Below are positions 32,269 through 42,185 of a stretch of DNA of 64,000 nucleotides, in pieces. A model generated the notes under the pieces. The model was not told where the DNA came from and ran no database searches. It saw only the letters and a list, made by a program, of their open reading frames with translations. The stretch comes from Paramarasmius palmivorus. Lineage: Eukaryota > Basidiomycota > Agaricomycetes > Agaricales > Marasmiaceae. The first letter of the stretch is position 1. Every line of letters starts with the position of its first letter. The stretch covers positions 1-64,000 of the forward strand of contig JAYKXP010000104.1 of NCBI GenBank assembly GCA_037176845.1, read 5' to 3'. A program made the translations under genes and the position numbers.

Positions 32269-33381
32269 ATGTCTCAACCAACATGGATTCCGACTGACGA
32301 ACATCCCGTTCCGCCGGCAGTCGGATGGACCGATTTGGTCGGACTGTATTCCACGGTCAATCAGCTTGGTGCCACAATGAACGGGCTCGGAAACACACTT
32401 GCGGCAATACAACAAGCTATAGCCACAATGAGTAGCACCGAACAGGCAACAGTCGGCAATGTAAATGCCACCACGGAAGCAATGGCTCAGATCACCACGC
32501 AAATTAAGGGCATGTCGGACATAATTGGAAAGGAACCGAAGACATCCTCGAGCACGCCCAAATTTCGCGAACCGAAGGTATTCGACGGCAAGGCAACATC
32601 AGTGGTTTCCTTTTTACAGGAAATCCGTAATGCCATCAAGCTATCACAGAGGTCCTTGACCACGGAGGAAGACAAATGTCTTTATTTTTCAACATACCTA
32701 GGGTCGGGAACGCCCAAGGAATGGTATCATTCCATCGAGTTGAGCAAAAAGAACTTGCTCCAGAACTTTGAGGAATTACTCAAAGAATTCAAGAGTCACT
32801 TTGGTGACTCCAATATTGTTGCTACAGCGCAACGTAAACTCGACAACCTTTATCAAACTGGTTCCGCGGCACAATACATTGCAAGATTCAATGAATGGGT
32901 CATTCATTTGGATCTTAGTGAAGCTTCCAAAATTCATTTCCTCTATCGGCACCTCAAGGACCCCGTTAAGGATGCCATAGCTCTTGTCCCGAAATCTACC
33001 AAGCCCACCAAGTTCAAGGAATATTGCGAATTTGTTGTCGAAATAGATGACCGCATTCATGAACGAGAAGTAGAGAAGAAAGGTGGCGAGGGAAAAAAGG
33101 ACTCAAAGGATCATTACAACACTCGTACGACTAACAATACAACTACCGAATCAACATCCCAACTTCCCCCCGGAGAACCTATGGAAATTGATGCTACCAA
33201 AGTATCAAAGCCACGTGGTCCGTTGACCAAATCAGAAAGGCAACATCGCAGGGATAAAGGACTGTGCTTGTATTGTGGTGGAAACTCCCACAAGGTTAAA
33301 GATTGCCCAAATATGTCTGAGGCAGCTAAGAAAGCCTACGCAGATAGGCAGAAAGCTGCCAATGGCTCGGGAAAAGCCTAA
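32269..33381 (+). CDS. Gag of element 2
   Basis: This 370-residue protein has a Ty3-type capsid core (about residues 100-265) and a single CCHC zinc knuckle, C333-x2-C336-x4-H341-x4-C346 (CLYCGGNSHKVKDC). The linker before the knuckle is basic and Thr-rich. The ATG at 32269 follows the LTR by 98 bp. The ORF ends TAA two codons after the slippery heptamer at 33369-33375, so the short product is Gag and the long one Gag-Pol. Gag assembles virus-like particles in the cytoplasm. Confidence 0.92.
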   Translation: MSQPTWIPTDEHPVPPAVGWTDLVGLYSTVNQLGATMNGLGNTLAAIQQAIATMSSTEQATVGNVNATTEAMAQITTQIKGMSDIIGKEPKTSSSTPKFREPKVFDGKATSVVSFLQEIRNAIKLSQRSLTTEEDKCLYFSTYLGSGTPKEWYHSIELSKKNLLQNFEELLKEFKSHFGDSNIVATAQRKLDNLYQTGSAAQYIARFNEWVIHLDLSEASKIHFLYRHLKDPVKDAIALVPKSTKPTKFKEYCEFVVEIDDRIHEREVEKKGGEGKKDSKDHYNTRTTNNTTTESTSQLPPGEPMEIDATKVSKPRGPLTKSERQHRRDKGLCLYCGGNSHKVKDCPNMSEAAKKAYADRQKAANGSGKA

Positions 33382-36300
33382 CCGAGTGCTTAGATGTCCC
33401 AGAGCACTCGGTAGACGAAGGGACACGTCACGAAGGATCACACACGCCGAGCGCCACCTATACGCGACGAACAGATGGATCGTACCTGCTCGACGCGCTC
33501 CCAGCTCCAGTTTTCATACACACAATTCAAATTAACTCTCAACATTTTCTTGTAACTATTCGACTACGACTCCCAGATAATAAAACTATTACCACTTATG
33601 CATTAGTTGATTGCGGGGCAACAAACTCATGCATCTCGGAAAAATTTGCCACTCGTCATTCATTACCTCGTCGACAGCGGGAATTACCAAGTCCCATTAC
33701 AGCTGTTGACAACCGTCCTATTGCGTCCGGGCTGATCACCCAAGACGTAATCACCAATCTTTCCATATCATCGCACTCAGAATTCATATCTCTCGCCGTA
33801 GTATCAGTCGATTACCCTGTTATTTTGGGACTCGATTGGCTATGTCGTCACAACCCAAGCATTGACTGGGCAGAGTCCTCTCTGACATTCAATTGTTGTG
33901 ACGTTAACACTCCAGTTATGGTATATGCAAAGGGCTTTGGTCACATGCGTAAAACTCCGGCTCCAAAAACCATTAGTACAATGCACGTCGGAGGCTCTGG
34001 TCTCTCCGGTGCATCTACAGGACAGTGGATTAAGTCCAAGTTTCCTAACTTCATTCCCAAAGTTGACTTGTCGACTCCACCACCACCACGCGCTAAGCCA
34101 GCGACAACATTCCTATCAATGTTGACTCAATTAAACTTGTCTTCAATGACAACATCATCCCCATTCCCTGAACCAACAGATTTTCTTCGAACCCCGGAAA
34201 CACCACCGAACATAAAGATCATCAGTCAACGGAAATTCCGAGGAATTACGAAGAATGATCCAAACTCAGTTTGGTTACTACGTTTTTTCGATAACACCAG
34301 TTCCACATACGTCAATTCATTTACCACCGGATCGGATTCGGACGCTAACGATACCGAAATTCCAACTCCCAAACCTCCGGACACTATTCCTACGGAAGAT
34401 TATCAAAGTCACGTACCAGACAAGTACTCTGACTTCGCCGATACAGTTTTCAATCCCCAGGAATTCGAAAAGCTACCCGAACATAGGCCATACGACATTG
34501 ATATTGAGCTTGAAGAAGGAACCTCACCTCCATTTGGTCCCATGTACAGACTCACGCCCCAAGAAAAGGAAGCAGTTGCGGAGTATGTGCATAACAATCT
34601 TAAACGGGGACACATTAGACGTTCGACATCATCAGCAGGCGCTCCAGTACTATTCACGCGTAAAAAGACCGGAGAAATTCGGTTATGTGTTGACTTTCGG
34701 GGACTAAATTCGATAACCAAGAAGAACCGATTCCCACTACCCCTTGTTGATGACTTGCTTGATTCAGTGCAAGGATGCAAGGTGTTTTCGGTCATTGACC
34801 TCAAAAGCGCGTATAGTCATTTACGCATACGCGAGGGGGACGAGTGGAAAACGGCGTTTCGTACGCATCTGGGACTATTTGAGCATTTAATAGTGCCATA
34901 TGGACTTACGAACGCACCAGCCGCATGGCAGGCGTTCATTCAAGATGTCTTGCGGGACATTCTAGGAATCGTTTGTGTCGTCTACCTCGACGACATATTA
35001 ATATTTTCGAAGACCCAAGAAGAGCATGACGAACATGTCAAGCTAGTGCTAGAGCGACTTCGGAATGCCCATCTCTGCGCAAACGCCAAGAAGTGCGAAT
35101 TCGACAAAGAAGAAGTCGAATATCTCGGATACATATTGGGATCCCGAGGAATCTCGATGAATCCCAAGAAATTGGACACAATTACTTCATGGCCTGAGCC
35201 AAGAAATCTGAAAGAGCTACAATCATTCTTAGGTTTCACCAATTTCTACCGACGATTCATTCACGACTACTCGCGAGTAGTGCTCCCTTTAACCGAACTT
35301 ACCAAGAAGTCATCCAATTTCAATTTCTCGAACGAGTGCAAGGAATCGTTTAACAGGTTAAAGACCTTGTTTACCACTGCCCCAGTACTCAGACACTTCA
35401 ATCCCCGCCTACCTTGCTTTGTATCAACTGATGGATCGGATTTCGCGCTATCAGGGATAGTCCAACAACCAGATGAAGAGGGACTGTTACACCCCGTTTC
35501 ATTCTTCTCGCGCAAATTCACACCACCAGAAATAAACTACGATGTCCATGACAAGGAATTGTTAGCAATCATCGAAACCTTCCGTGAGCACCGTCATTGG
35601 CTCATGGGATCACCATTTCCAATCTCTGTCATTTGCGATCACAAGAACCTCGTTTATTTCATGAAGAATCAGTTATTGAATAGACGCCAGGCACGTTGGG
35701 GCATGTTCCTATCCGAGTTTGATTTCAAACTGGATTGGGCCCCCGGGCGTCTGAACGTAGCAGATGCTGCATCTCGGAGACCAGACTTTGTCCTGCAAAA
35801 GGATGATGAACACATCACCGCTCAACACCGAACACTGTTTACGCCTTCCAACATTGAGCGCTTAACCGCTCAAAAAGGAAGTAGTCAATTTCCAATGCAA
35901 CCATCTGGTCTTTCGATCGCTTTAAATTCCGCCACCACCCTATCAATTGACAATTCAGAATTATTGGGGAAGTTCAAGCAAGCTTTCCAAGAAGACACGA
36001 CTTGGAGAGAACAACTACTCGCAGGAGAATCTGACTTTTCCATCTCACACGACATAGTATTCCATAAAGGGAAACTCTATGTTCCCCCATCATTACGTCC
36101 AGAAATCATGTTCACTAGGCACGATTCAGTCATAGGAGGGCATCCTGGTCGCCGTCGAACAGAAAATTTCATTTCGCGGGACTATTCCTGGCCAGGAATG
36201 ACAACGTACATCAGAAATTATGTCAAGGCTTGTGATAATTGTCCTAGGATCAAAACTGAGCGTCATAAACCCTATGGACTACTCAAACCGCTCGAAATAC

Positions 36301-37601
36301 CAGAACGACCATGGCAGCACATTACAATGGATTTCATAACCAAACTCCCCATTTCTCAAACTCATGATTCAATCTGGGTTATTTGTGACAGACTCACCCA
36401 CGCCGCACACTTCATTCCGTGCAACGAAACCATCACGGCACCTCAACTCGCATGGTTATTCTTAGATCGCATCTTTCGTATACACGGCCTTCCCATTTCG
36501 ATAGTATCAGACAGGGACAAGTTGTTCGTATCAAAGTTCTGGAAAGAACTGATGAATTTCCTACAAACGGACATACGTACGTCCACAGCATACCATCCTC
36601 AGTCTGATGGGTTAATGGAACGTACAAATCAAACATTGGAAACGTACCTACGGGCCTACTGTTCGTATCATCAAGACGATTGGGTAGACTACTTACCGCT
36701 CGCGGAGTTCTCATTCAACAATCTTGAGAACGCATCTACTCGACAAACCCCATTCTTTGCCAATTTAGGTTTCCATCCCACGTTCGAACCCAAAATAACG
36801 GAACGATCAACAGTTCCTGCAGCTGAAGACCTTGCGAAAAGACTGCAAATAATTCATGAAGAATTACGCGCGGATCTCCAATACGCACAAAGTATTCAGG
36901 AGAAGTTCTACAATAAACAACGGAAAACGGCACCGGAGTTCAAGCAGGGACAGTTAGTATGGCTGTTGAGAAAGAACATTAAGACCACTCGACCATCAAT
37001 AAAATTGGACCATCGAAAGCTTGGACCGTATCCAGTGTTGCAACGCGTACACGACTCAGACACATACCGGTTACAACTACCATCGTACATGTCGAGATTA
37101 CACCCGGTCTTCCACATATCGCTATTGGAACCGTATGAAGATCCCTCTGAATTTCACCCTCACTCATCACCAATCCCTGTCCAACTCGAAGATGAAGCAA
37201 CGAACATAGAGTCTTTCAAGGACTGCCGCAAGATTGGACAGACATATGAATATCTTGTACATTCCAAAGGCACCGACGAGACGGAAGATCATTGGGTTCC
37301 ATTATCGGACCTACCAACTACATTCAATGAGACCATTGAACGGTTTCATAGAAGACACCCAAAGGCGCCGAAACCCAATCTGGCAGTGATTCAAAGAGCC
37401 GACGTCACTCCATTACAAGATCATGATGCGCCCATGAATGCCGAAATAGACAAAAGCATTCCACAACGGGCGCCCTCTCCCGTTCATAAACAGGTAAACC
37501 CTGTTCGATTCTATGAACCTCAGTCTAAGACAACGACTCGTTCCGGGCGTGTCTCAAGACCTGGTAAACGGATAGACCCTATCATCCCAGGGAGAGAATA
37601 A
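33348..37601 (+). CDS. Pol of element 2: protease, RT, RNase H, integrase, chromodomain-like end
   Basis: The frame is open from 33348 to TAA 37599-37601 and is entered by frameshift, so no ATG start is needed. The protease active site is DCGAT at about 33609. RT shows CVDFRGLN and YLDD at 34983-34994. RNase H begins FVSTDGSDFALSG near 35425. The integrase has an HHCC finger (HDSVIGGH..CDNCPR) and a D-D-E core (MDFITK, VSDRDK, MERTNQ). A GPY/F module (KLGPYPV) follows, and the C-terminal 100 residues contain a chromodomain-like pattern (EYLVHSKGTDETEDHWVP ... ERFHRRHP). Chromodomain elements usually target chromatin marks. The polyprotein is processed inside particles; the integrase then acts in the nucleus. 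There is no internal stop. Confidence 0.95.
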   Translation, partial: AESCQWLGKSLTECLDVPEHSVDEGTRHEGSHTPSATYTRRTDGSYLLDALPAPVFIHTIQINSQHFLVTIRLRLPDNKTITTYALVDCGATNSCISEKFATRHSLPRRQRELPSPITAVDNRPIASGLITQDVITNLSISSHSEFISLAVVSVDYPVILGLDWLCRHNPSIDWAESSLTFNCCDVNTPVMVYAKGFGHMRKTPAPKTISTMHVGGSGLSGASTGQWIKSKFPNFIPKVDLSTPPPPRAKPATTFLSMLTQLNLSSMTTSSPFPEPTDFLRTPETPPNIKIISQRKFRGITKNDPNSVWLLRFFDNTSSTYVNSFTTGSDSDANDTEIPTPKPPDTIPTEDYQSHVPDKYSDFADTVFNPQEFEKLPEHRPYDIDIELEEGTSPPFGPMYRLTPQEKEAVAEYVHNNLKRGHIRRSTSSAGAPVLFTRKKTGEIRLCVDFRGLNSITKKNRFPLPLVDDLLDSVQGCKVFSVIDLKSAYSHLRIREGDEWKTAFRTHLGLFEHLIVPYGLTNAPAAWQAFIQDVLRDILGIVCVVYLDDILIFSKTQEEHDEHVKLVLERLRNAHLCANAKKCEFDKEEVEYLGYILGSRGISMNPKKLDTITSWPEPRNLKELQSFLGFTNFYRRFIHDYSRVVLPLTELTKKSSNFNFSNECKESFNRLKTLFTTAPVLRHFNPRLPCFVSTDGSDFALSGIVQQPDEEGLLHPVSFFSRKFTPPEINYDVHDKELLAIIETFREHRHWLMGSPFPISVICDHKNLVYFMKNQLLNRRQARWGMFLSEFDFKLDWAPGRLNVADAASRRPDFVLQKDDEHITAQHRTLFTPSNIERLTAQKGSSQFPMQPSGLSIALNSATTLSIDNSELLGKFKQAFQEDTTWREQLLAGESDFSISHDIVFHKGKLYVPPSLRPEIMFTRHDSVIGGHPGRRRTENFISRDYSWPGMTTYIRNYVKACDNCPRIKTERHKPYGLLKPLEIPERPWQHITMDFITKLPISQTHDSIWVICDRLTHAAHFIPCNETITAPQLAWLFLDRIFRIHGLPISIVSDRDKLFVSKFWKELMNFLQTDIRTSTAYHPQSDGLMERTNQTLETYLRAYCSYHQDDWVDYLPLAEFSFNNLENASTRQTPFFANLGFHPTFEPKITERSTVPAAEDLAKRLQIIHEELRADLQYAQSIQEKFYNKQRKTAPEFKQGQLVWLLRKNIKTTRPSIKLDHRKLGPYPVLQRVHDSDTYRLQLPSYMSRLHPVFHISLLEPYEDPSEFHPHSSPIPVQLEDEATNIESFKDCRKIGQTYEYLVHSKGTDETEDHWVPLSDLPTTFNETIERFHRRHPKAPKPNLAVIQRADVTPLQDHDAPMNAEIDKSIPQRAPSPVHKQVNPVRFYEPQSKTTTRSGRVSRPGKRIDPIIPGRE
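33369..33375 (+). promoter_or_regulatory. -1 frameshift slippery site, gag to pol
   Basis: G GGA AAA, read in gag as TCG GGA AAA GCC TAA, fits the X XXY YYZ rule and lies just before the gag stop. The pol frame is exactly -1 and opens at 33348, after a TAG at 33345. Confidence 0.8.
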
Positions 37602-37615
37602 AAGGAATAGTCAAT

Positions 37616-38245
37616 ATGTCTTCAACATCATTCAACTCAACAATGAGACTTCCTACGCATCTTCCTCTATCTCTACCATTTGACGCGGTGGTACTATGCC
37701 GTCATAATTCATTCACCTATACCGACCTTCGCCGAGATTTTCTCTTAACCTACGAAGAATTACTCAATTATGCAAAGCACATTCCCGATAACAATACGCT
37801 CGACGTCGATGGCTTCTTCATGATTCCTGCCGTCGAACATATTCCTCAACGTTACCGCATGGGATGCACAATGCACGACCATAACGACAACTCCTCCCGT
37901 GCCCCATTTACTCCCGCGGCTTTTTACGATTACTTCCGTGATTTATCGGTCTCCAACAATCATCTAATTTCCAAATCAACCGGACGAAGAATTTGCACCC
38001 GTCGTCCCTGGCTCACTTTCCGATATTACGCATCAATTCTATTCGACAACGATTTGGTCGACGCCAATGTCTCTGTGGAGGAATTCCTCGAGGACGTTGA
38101 GAATATTGCCGAGATGTCGTTTATTGATGGTATTGTATTCGCCCATCACTACGTTCATAATACCGAATTACCTTCTCCTATGGAATTCGGACTACTCGGA
38201 ATCGACTCTTGGATTCCCTTAAACGTCGAAGTCGTAAATTTTTAG
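37616..38245 (+). CDS. third ORF of element 2, unknown function
   Basis: An ATG 14 bases after the pol stop opens 209 codons in a different frame, ending TAG 72 bp before the polypurine tract. The predicted protein is rich in aromatic, His and Asn residues, with no transmembrane helix, signal peptide or zinc motif, so it is not an envelope-like protein. Segments such as FYDYFRDLSVSNNHL and RPWLTFRYYASILFDNDL look globular. An accessory role (assembly, nuclear import or silencing suppression) is possible but not shown. The intact frame in a young copy argues that it is maintained. Translation would need reinitiation or a separate RNA. Confidence 0.7.
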   Translation: MSSTSFNSTMRLPTHLPLSLPFDAVVLCRHNSFTYTDLRRDFLLTYEELLNYAKHIPDNNTLDVDGFFMIPAVEHIPQRYRMGCTMHDHNDNSSRAPFTPAAFYDYFRDLSVSNNHLISKSTGRRICTRRPWLTFRYYASILFDNDLVDANVSVEEFLEDVENIAEMSFIDGIVFAHHYVHNTELPSPMEFGLLGIDSWIPLNVEVVNF

Positions 38246-38315
38246 CTCGTAAATTTTTAGCTTGGACCTTCTCATTTTCACTTTTCGGTCTCATTTCCTT
38301 TGTAAATTTCGACCT

Positions 38316-38327
38316 GGTGGGGGACGA
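38316..38327 (+). other. polypurine tract of element 2
   Basis: GGTGGGGGACGA directly precedes the 3' LTR and would prime plus-strand DNA synthesis. Confidence 0.55.
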
Positions 38328-38583
38328 TGTCATGATCCGGTCCGTACTAGCCTAGACCTACACTCCCCCGACTCGCCTCCCGACTCATCTCCTTATTTAT
38401 TCTCCTATATTCATCCCTGATTTCTTTACTCCTAGTAAATACAGTATAAAAGCACATATGTATCTAGTTATACTTCAGTCGAATCAACTCTATTCTGTTC
38501 TAGTAACCTCTCAGTACTCGGCCATCCTACGGCACTTAGGAGAATCTACCGTTTCCGTCTCGCGGCCCGGTCAGATCCTCACA
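38328..38583 (+). repeat. 3' LTR of element 2
   Basis: By eye identical to the 5' LTR over 256 bp and followed by GCTGA, the target duplication. Confidence 0.95.
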
Positions 38584-40380
38584 GCTGAGAAGAATCACCT
38601 ATTCGGACACAGCTGCCGAGACCCTAACCTAAATCGGACCGAAAGAAGCGGGTGACAGTCACAGTGCCTCGTTTTTTTCTTCACCACGACCATGATCAAT
38701 CACTCGGCCTCTCTTATTCCGCCTTTGCACCTCTAGAAGATACAAGTCGAATCATAACTAGACAACAACTCAATGTGTTGTATGGTACGTCCTGCCATTA
38801 CTGTTGATACGACTCTTGACTGACTCCACCTCTCATCTGGAAGACTTTCTGCGACGAAAACGACCGAAGACTTCGCAGCACCCAACACATGCGGTCTATA
38901 CACTAGGCCCATCACCCACCCCTTCCTAGTAGGAATTAAATCCACCACGTGAGGCCAGCTCGTTTAGGTTGTCCATCGTTCGGTACGTTGTCTTAGTTTC
39001 GCTGAATCTGCGCTTCCCTGACACCACCACCTTGTTACAGGCCAAAATGAGCTTTCCGATTCCGCCTCCGCCAAGATCGTATCAAGAACACCACCCGTTG
39101 GCTTTGCTTTCCTTCCTTGACAAAACTGGATATACAATTCCTCGACACGTGGTACGTTGCTCTAGTTCTGCTCATTTTACGCTTGCCTGACCATATCTTC
39201 CTCCACCTACCAGAACCCTGAAGACTTTAGCATCCCAGCCATATAAGTCATCCCTCCTCTCCCTTCCCCTCATCAGCCCACCCTTCCCCGTCGACCGTTC
39301 GTAGCTTCGACATGACAGTGTCGTCGTCTTTTAACGGACGAACCTTCACTATATCCCTTCTGCAGACAAGCCCGTTTTACGCGAAGTCATCCATTCCTTC
39401 ATTCCCTTTATCGATAGCTTATCTCCCTGCTACCCACCACCTTTCGTGTCCATGCTCTCCTCCCTAACGCGCGCATTTCTCTAGAGGAACATGAGCTCCT
39501 CTTTCGGCTGTCTTGCGCTTATGCGATTGGTCTATTGGGCGCGGCTGCAATACTTGGAGAGTCGGAAGAATGAAGGAGGAGTGTAGCGGATCTTGGCTAA
39601 TAACGAAGAGGCAAAGGGTTCACACAGATATGGGGGTGACAGGACGACACATATTCCGGCGATTCCGATAACACATCTCATCCCATACGCTCTCCAGCGA
39701 ACTGCACTCAATCATATCGCCACATTCTCAGCGTTCGCTCGTCTTATCGCCGACATCGGCGTTCCTGGAACACGAGGCAAGATACCTTAGGTCACATTCG
39801 CCGGGTGTTTCACATGAATCCTTCTCATAGGGCTTAACCGAGTAGATGACGCAGTCTATGGGACGAGGGACTCCTAGTCATAAGTCGTCGGTTATGTCAT
39901 CCACAATTCGAATGATTACATCCATCTTCATCGCATTTTGGCAGACAGCGTCATTCGTGTGCCGTGTCTGGCGTGTCTGGGTTCCTAAATCTTGCAATCC
40001 GTTCTGGCTAACTCCACAGGCACCACTTTGAGCCGTCAGCCATTTCCATATTCTCTCATGGTGACATTGTCGTACAGTAAGCACCAGCTCTTCAGATCGT
40101 CGCACTATTGAAGCTTAACTAGCTTGTTCGCGTTTTCTAGTACTTCTAGGATATAAATCCGTAGAATCAGGGCTGGGATGTATCTACACATTCGGCTTCA
40201 AGAAATACTATTTCGACGTTCCCAGATATGATAAAGCTTGAATGCTCATGGGTGTTGATTACTACTAGGTTACCTTGCAAAGACTAATCGAATAGCCCTA
40301 AGAACCTTGAACATTCCTCGATTTGAAAGCGTTGACAGGATGTAGCAATGACTGAACAGAATCATCAAGTTGAGAAGGAA
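38584..40380. other. 1.8 kb without a supported gene
   Basis: The first 250 bp belong to a dispersed block (GCCG..CCCTAACC..CTCG) that also occurs at about 44010, 48410, 57270 and 61230. The remaining frames are short and unsupported. Confidence 0.45.
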
Positions 40381-41871
40381 CTAAGCAGTGTACCACAAGA
40401 AGGCCAACATAATAACTAAGCAAACAATACTCATCTCCGATAGACCATTAGGCTCTCCGTCATTAAAGCCGTGCTGTCCCTTCACTGATTCATCACTGTC
40501 ATCACGAATCTCCACATACACATCCATAAACCTTCTGGCTTGCACCATCTCTTCAAGCCCTGTCTCCACCCAATTGCTATTTACGTAGAGTCGCAATTCC
40601 TCCAGTTTCGGAAGCGAACGAGTATCCTTCAAAGCCTCCGTGAGGTCGATATTCGCGGTGTAATTTTTATTCGATAGTCCGGTACGGCGATCGATCCAGT
40701 TTGGTTCTATGATCACCAACTTGCGCACCTCCGGAGTGTGCTGGAAAAGCCGTTCCACTTCGGATGGCAATGCGGGGAACCGATCTAATGTGAACACTCG
40801 GATACCGGCGCCGTTGCGGAGAATGAAAGGCCTAAAGACGGCGATATCAGGAAAAATGTAGGGGAGTGCTTTTGTCGGCAAGGTTCCAATGGTAAGGTTT
40901 GTCAAGGAAGGGAGTGAAATGGAGTTTAGGAATGAGAAAGGCAGGTTCTCCCTATGATAGAAGGTATCGTACGAAATCGAGAAAGTATGGAGATGGTTGC
41001 ACGAGATGTCATATGGGATCTCGAACTGGTCGAATGTTGGTATCAGAGAAAACAACGCCGACTCTAGGTTCGGGCACTTTCGAAGAAAAAACCATATACA
41101 CTCTTCCGTGGTAGCACGAATATGCAACCGAGTCAGAAGGGTCAAAGGGCATGTGAGGTGTTGAAAACAATCGATCCTGGGCCAGCAGAGTCGCAAGCCC
41201 AGTTCGCGTATGGACGGAGCACATTCGATGAACCTAAAAAGGTCGGTCATGACCCCACATTCGTACTGATCATCTTCGTTTACGGGAATGTCGATGTCAA
41301 GGTGAAGCATCTCCTGAAACCGTCCATTGAGGCTGGTAAGAATAGGGAGTATCAGGAGGTCCACCAAGGCGTTTTGATTGCCTCGAGTAATGAGATGACG
41401 GATACGTTCTGGTTGTGCGAAGAGCATCCGTAGGAGAGCGGTAACGATGAGGTTCGGCGAATCTGGATCAGGTTGCAAAGGCGAGGTAATTGCATCTGCA
41501 ATAACTGGATCACCCAGATTAATACCGGCGTCATCGTCGAAATCGATTATGATCATGAGATTGGAAGATGCCGAACGCGAAAGTGTGGCGGAAAGTGCAT
41601 CGAGCATCTCTGTGCGATAAATGTTGTTGGTGATGTCAACTTGGATGGACGCCCAAAGCGACGGAGAGGAGAGCACAGTGTTACGCCACTGCCGGCACAC
41701 CGCTCCGAGGTGTAGTCCCAAGGAGTCGATACGACGATGGAGAATACGCGTTCGACAGTTGAATCCTTGAACCTTTGGAGTGTCGACAATATGGAAGATT
41801 TGTAACAGGACTTCAAAAGGAACTCTTTGCATATACGGCACAGGTTCTTTGATAGGCCTCGTTTGTTCCAT
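40381..41871 (-). CDS. F-box protein with hydrophobic C-terminal segment
   Basis: From the ATG at 41871 this gives 496 residues; the frame is open further to 42003, but the paralogue next door supports the inner ATG. The F-box is at about residues 14-70 (VPFEVLLQIF ... VCRQWRNTVLSSPSLWASI). F-box proteins bind Skp1 and bring substrates to SCF ubiquitin ligases. The rest is a diverged repeat-like region typical of mushroom F-box families. The protein ends with MSIVCLVIMLAFLWYTA, a hydrophobic C-terminal run preceded by charged residues, which looks like a tail anchor and would place the F-box on a membrane. No introns are needed. Its upstream DNA shares a GTCACACCTGTCACAAAGG block with the neighbouring paralogue, so the two arose by tandem duplication. 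Confidence 0.85.
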   Translation of the reverse strand: MEQTRPIKEPVPYMQRVPFEVLLQIFHIVDTPKVQGFNCRTRILHRRIDSLGLHLGAVCRQWRNTVLSSPSLWASIQVDITNNIYRTEMLDALSATLSRSASSNLMIIIDFDDDAGINLGDPVIADAITSPLQPDPDSPNLIVTALLRMLFAQPERIRHLITRGNQNALVDLLILPILTSLNGRFQEMLHLDIDIPVNEDDQYECGVMTDLFRFIECAPSIRELGLRLCWPRIDCFQHLTCPLTLLTRLHIRATTEECIWFFLRKCPNLESALFSLIPTFDQFEIPYDISCNHLHTFSISYDTFYHRENLPFSFLNSISLPSLTNLTIGTLPTKALPYIFPDIAVFRPFILRNGAGIRVFTLDRFPALPSEVERLFQHTPEVRKLVIIEPNWIDRRTGLSNKNYTANIDLTEALKDTRSLPKLEELRLYVNSNWVETGLEEMVQARRFMDVYVEIRDDSDESVKGQHGFNDGEPNGLSEMSIVCLVIMLAFLWYTA

Positions 41872-42185
41872 GCCTGTTCCTATGAATTCGCTCAAAGGAT
41901 GTTGATAAGAACATATGAGCATCAGAAACGTACCTTGATGGTGGTTGATGGACAAGAACAAAGTGTCACACCTGTCACAAAGGCTATCATAATGTACTTC
42001 CACGTGTTTCCCACGATTTCGCTTGGAGAATCTTTTGCTGAAGGGTTATATGCGATTCAGCAGTCGAATGGAATACGAGTGTCGAAGTACAGTACATATC
42101 TCCCAAAATAGGCTAACGTGTTTTATGTACTGTACAACTGATTTACAAGGCAAGAATCTTCAATTTTAATCGTGATTGAAAGGTA

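Larger units (their letters stand above)
31915..38583 (+). mobile_element. complete Ty3/Gypsy chromodomain retrotransposon 2
   Basis: The element is 6669 bp, bounded by two 256-bp LTRs with no difference seen by eye and by the 5-bp target duplication GCTGA (31910-31914 and 38584-38588). The order is gag, protease, RT, RNase H, integrase, a chromodomain-like C terminus, then a third ORF. Identical LTRs mean a very recent insertion, and all frames are open, so it is likely to be active or recently active. The insertion lies within a dispersed repeat of the host. Confidence 0.95.

Noticed and set aside
37616..38245. third ORF of element 2 as an envelope gene
   Set aside because: It is in the env position but has no signal peptide, transmembrane helix or cleavage-like site.
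38610..38640. telomere-like CCCTAACC words (also about 48420, 57280, 61240)
   Set aside because: Single copies within a longer dispersed repeat, not tandem arrays, so not telomeric sequence.
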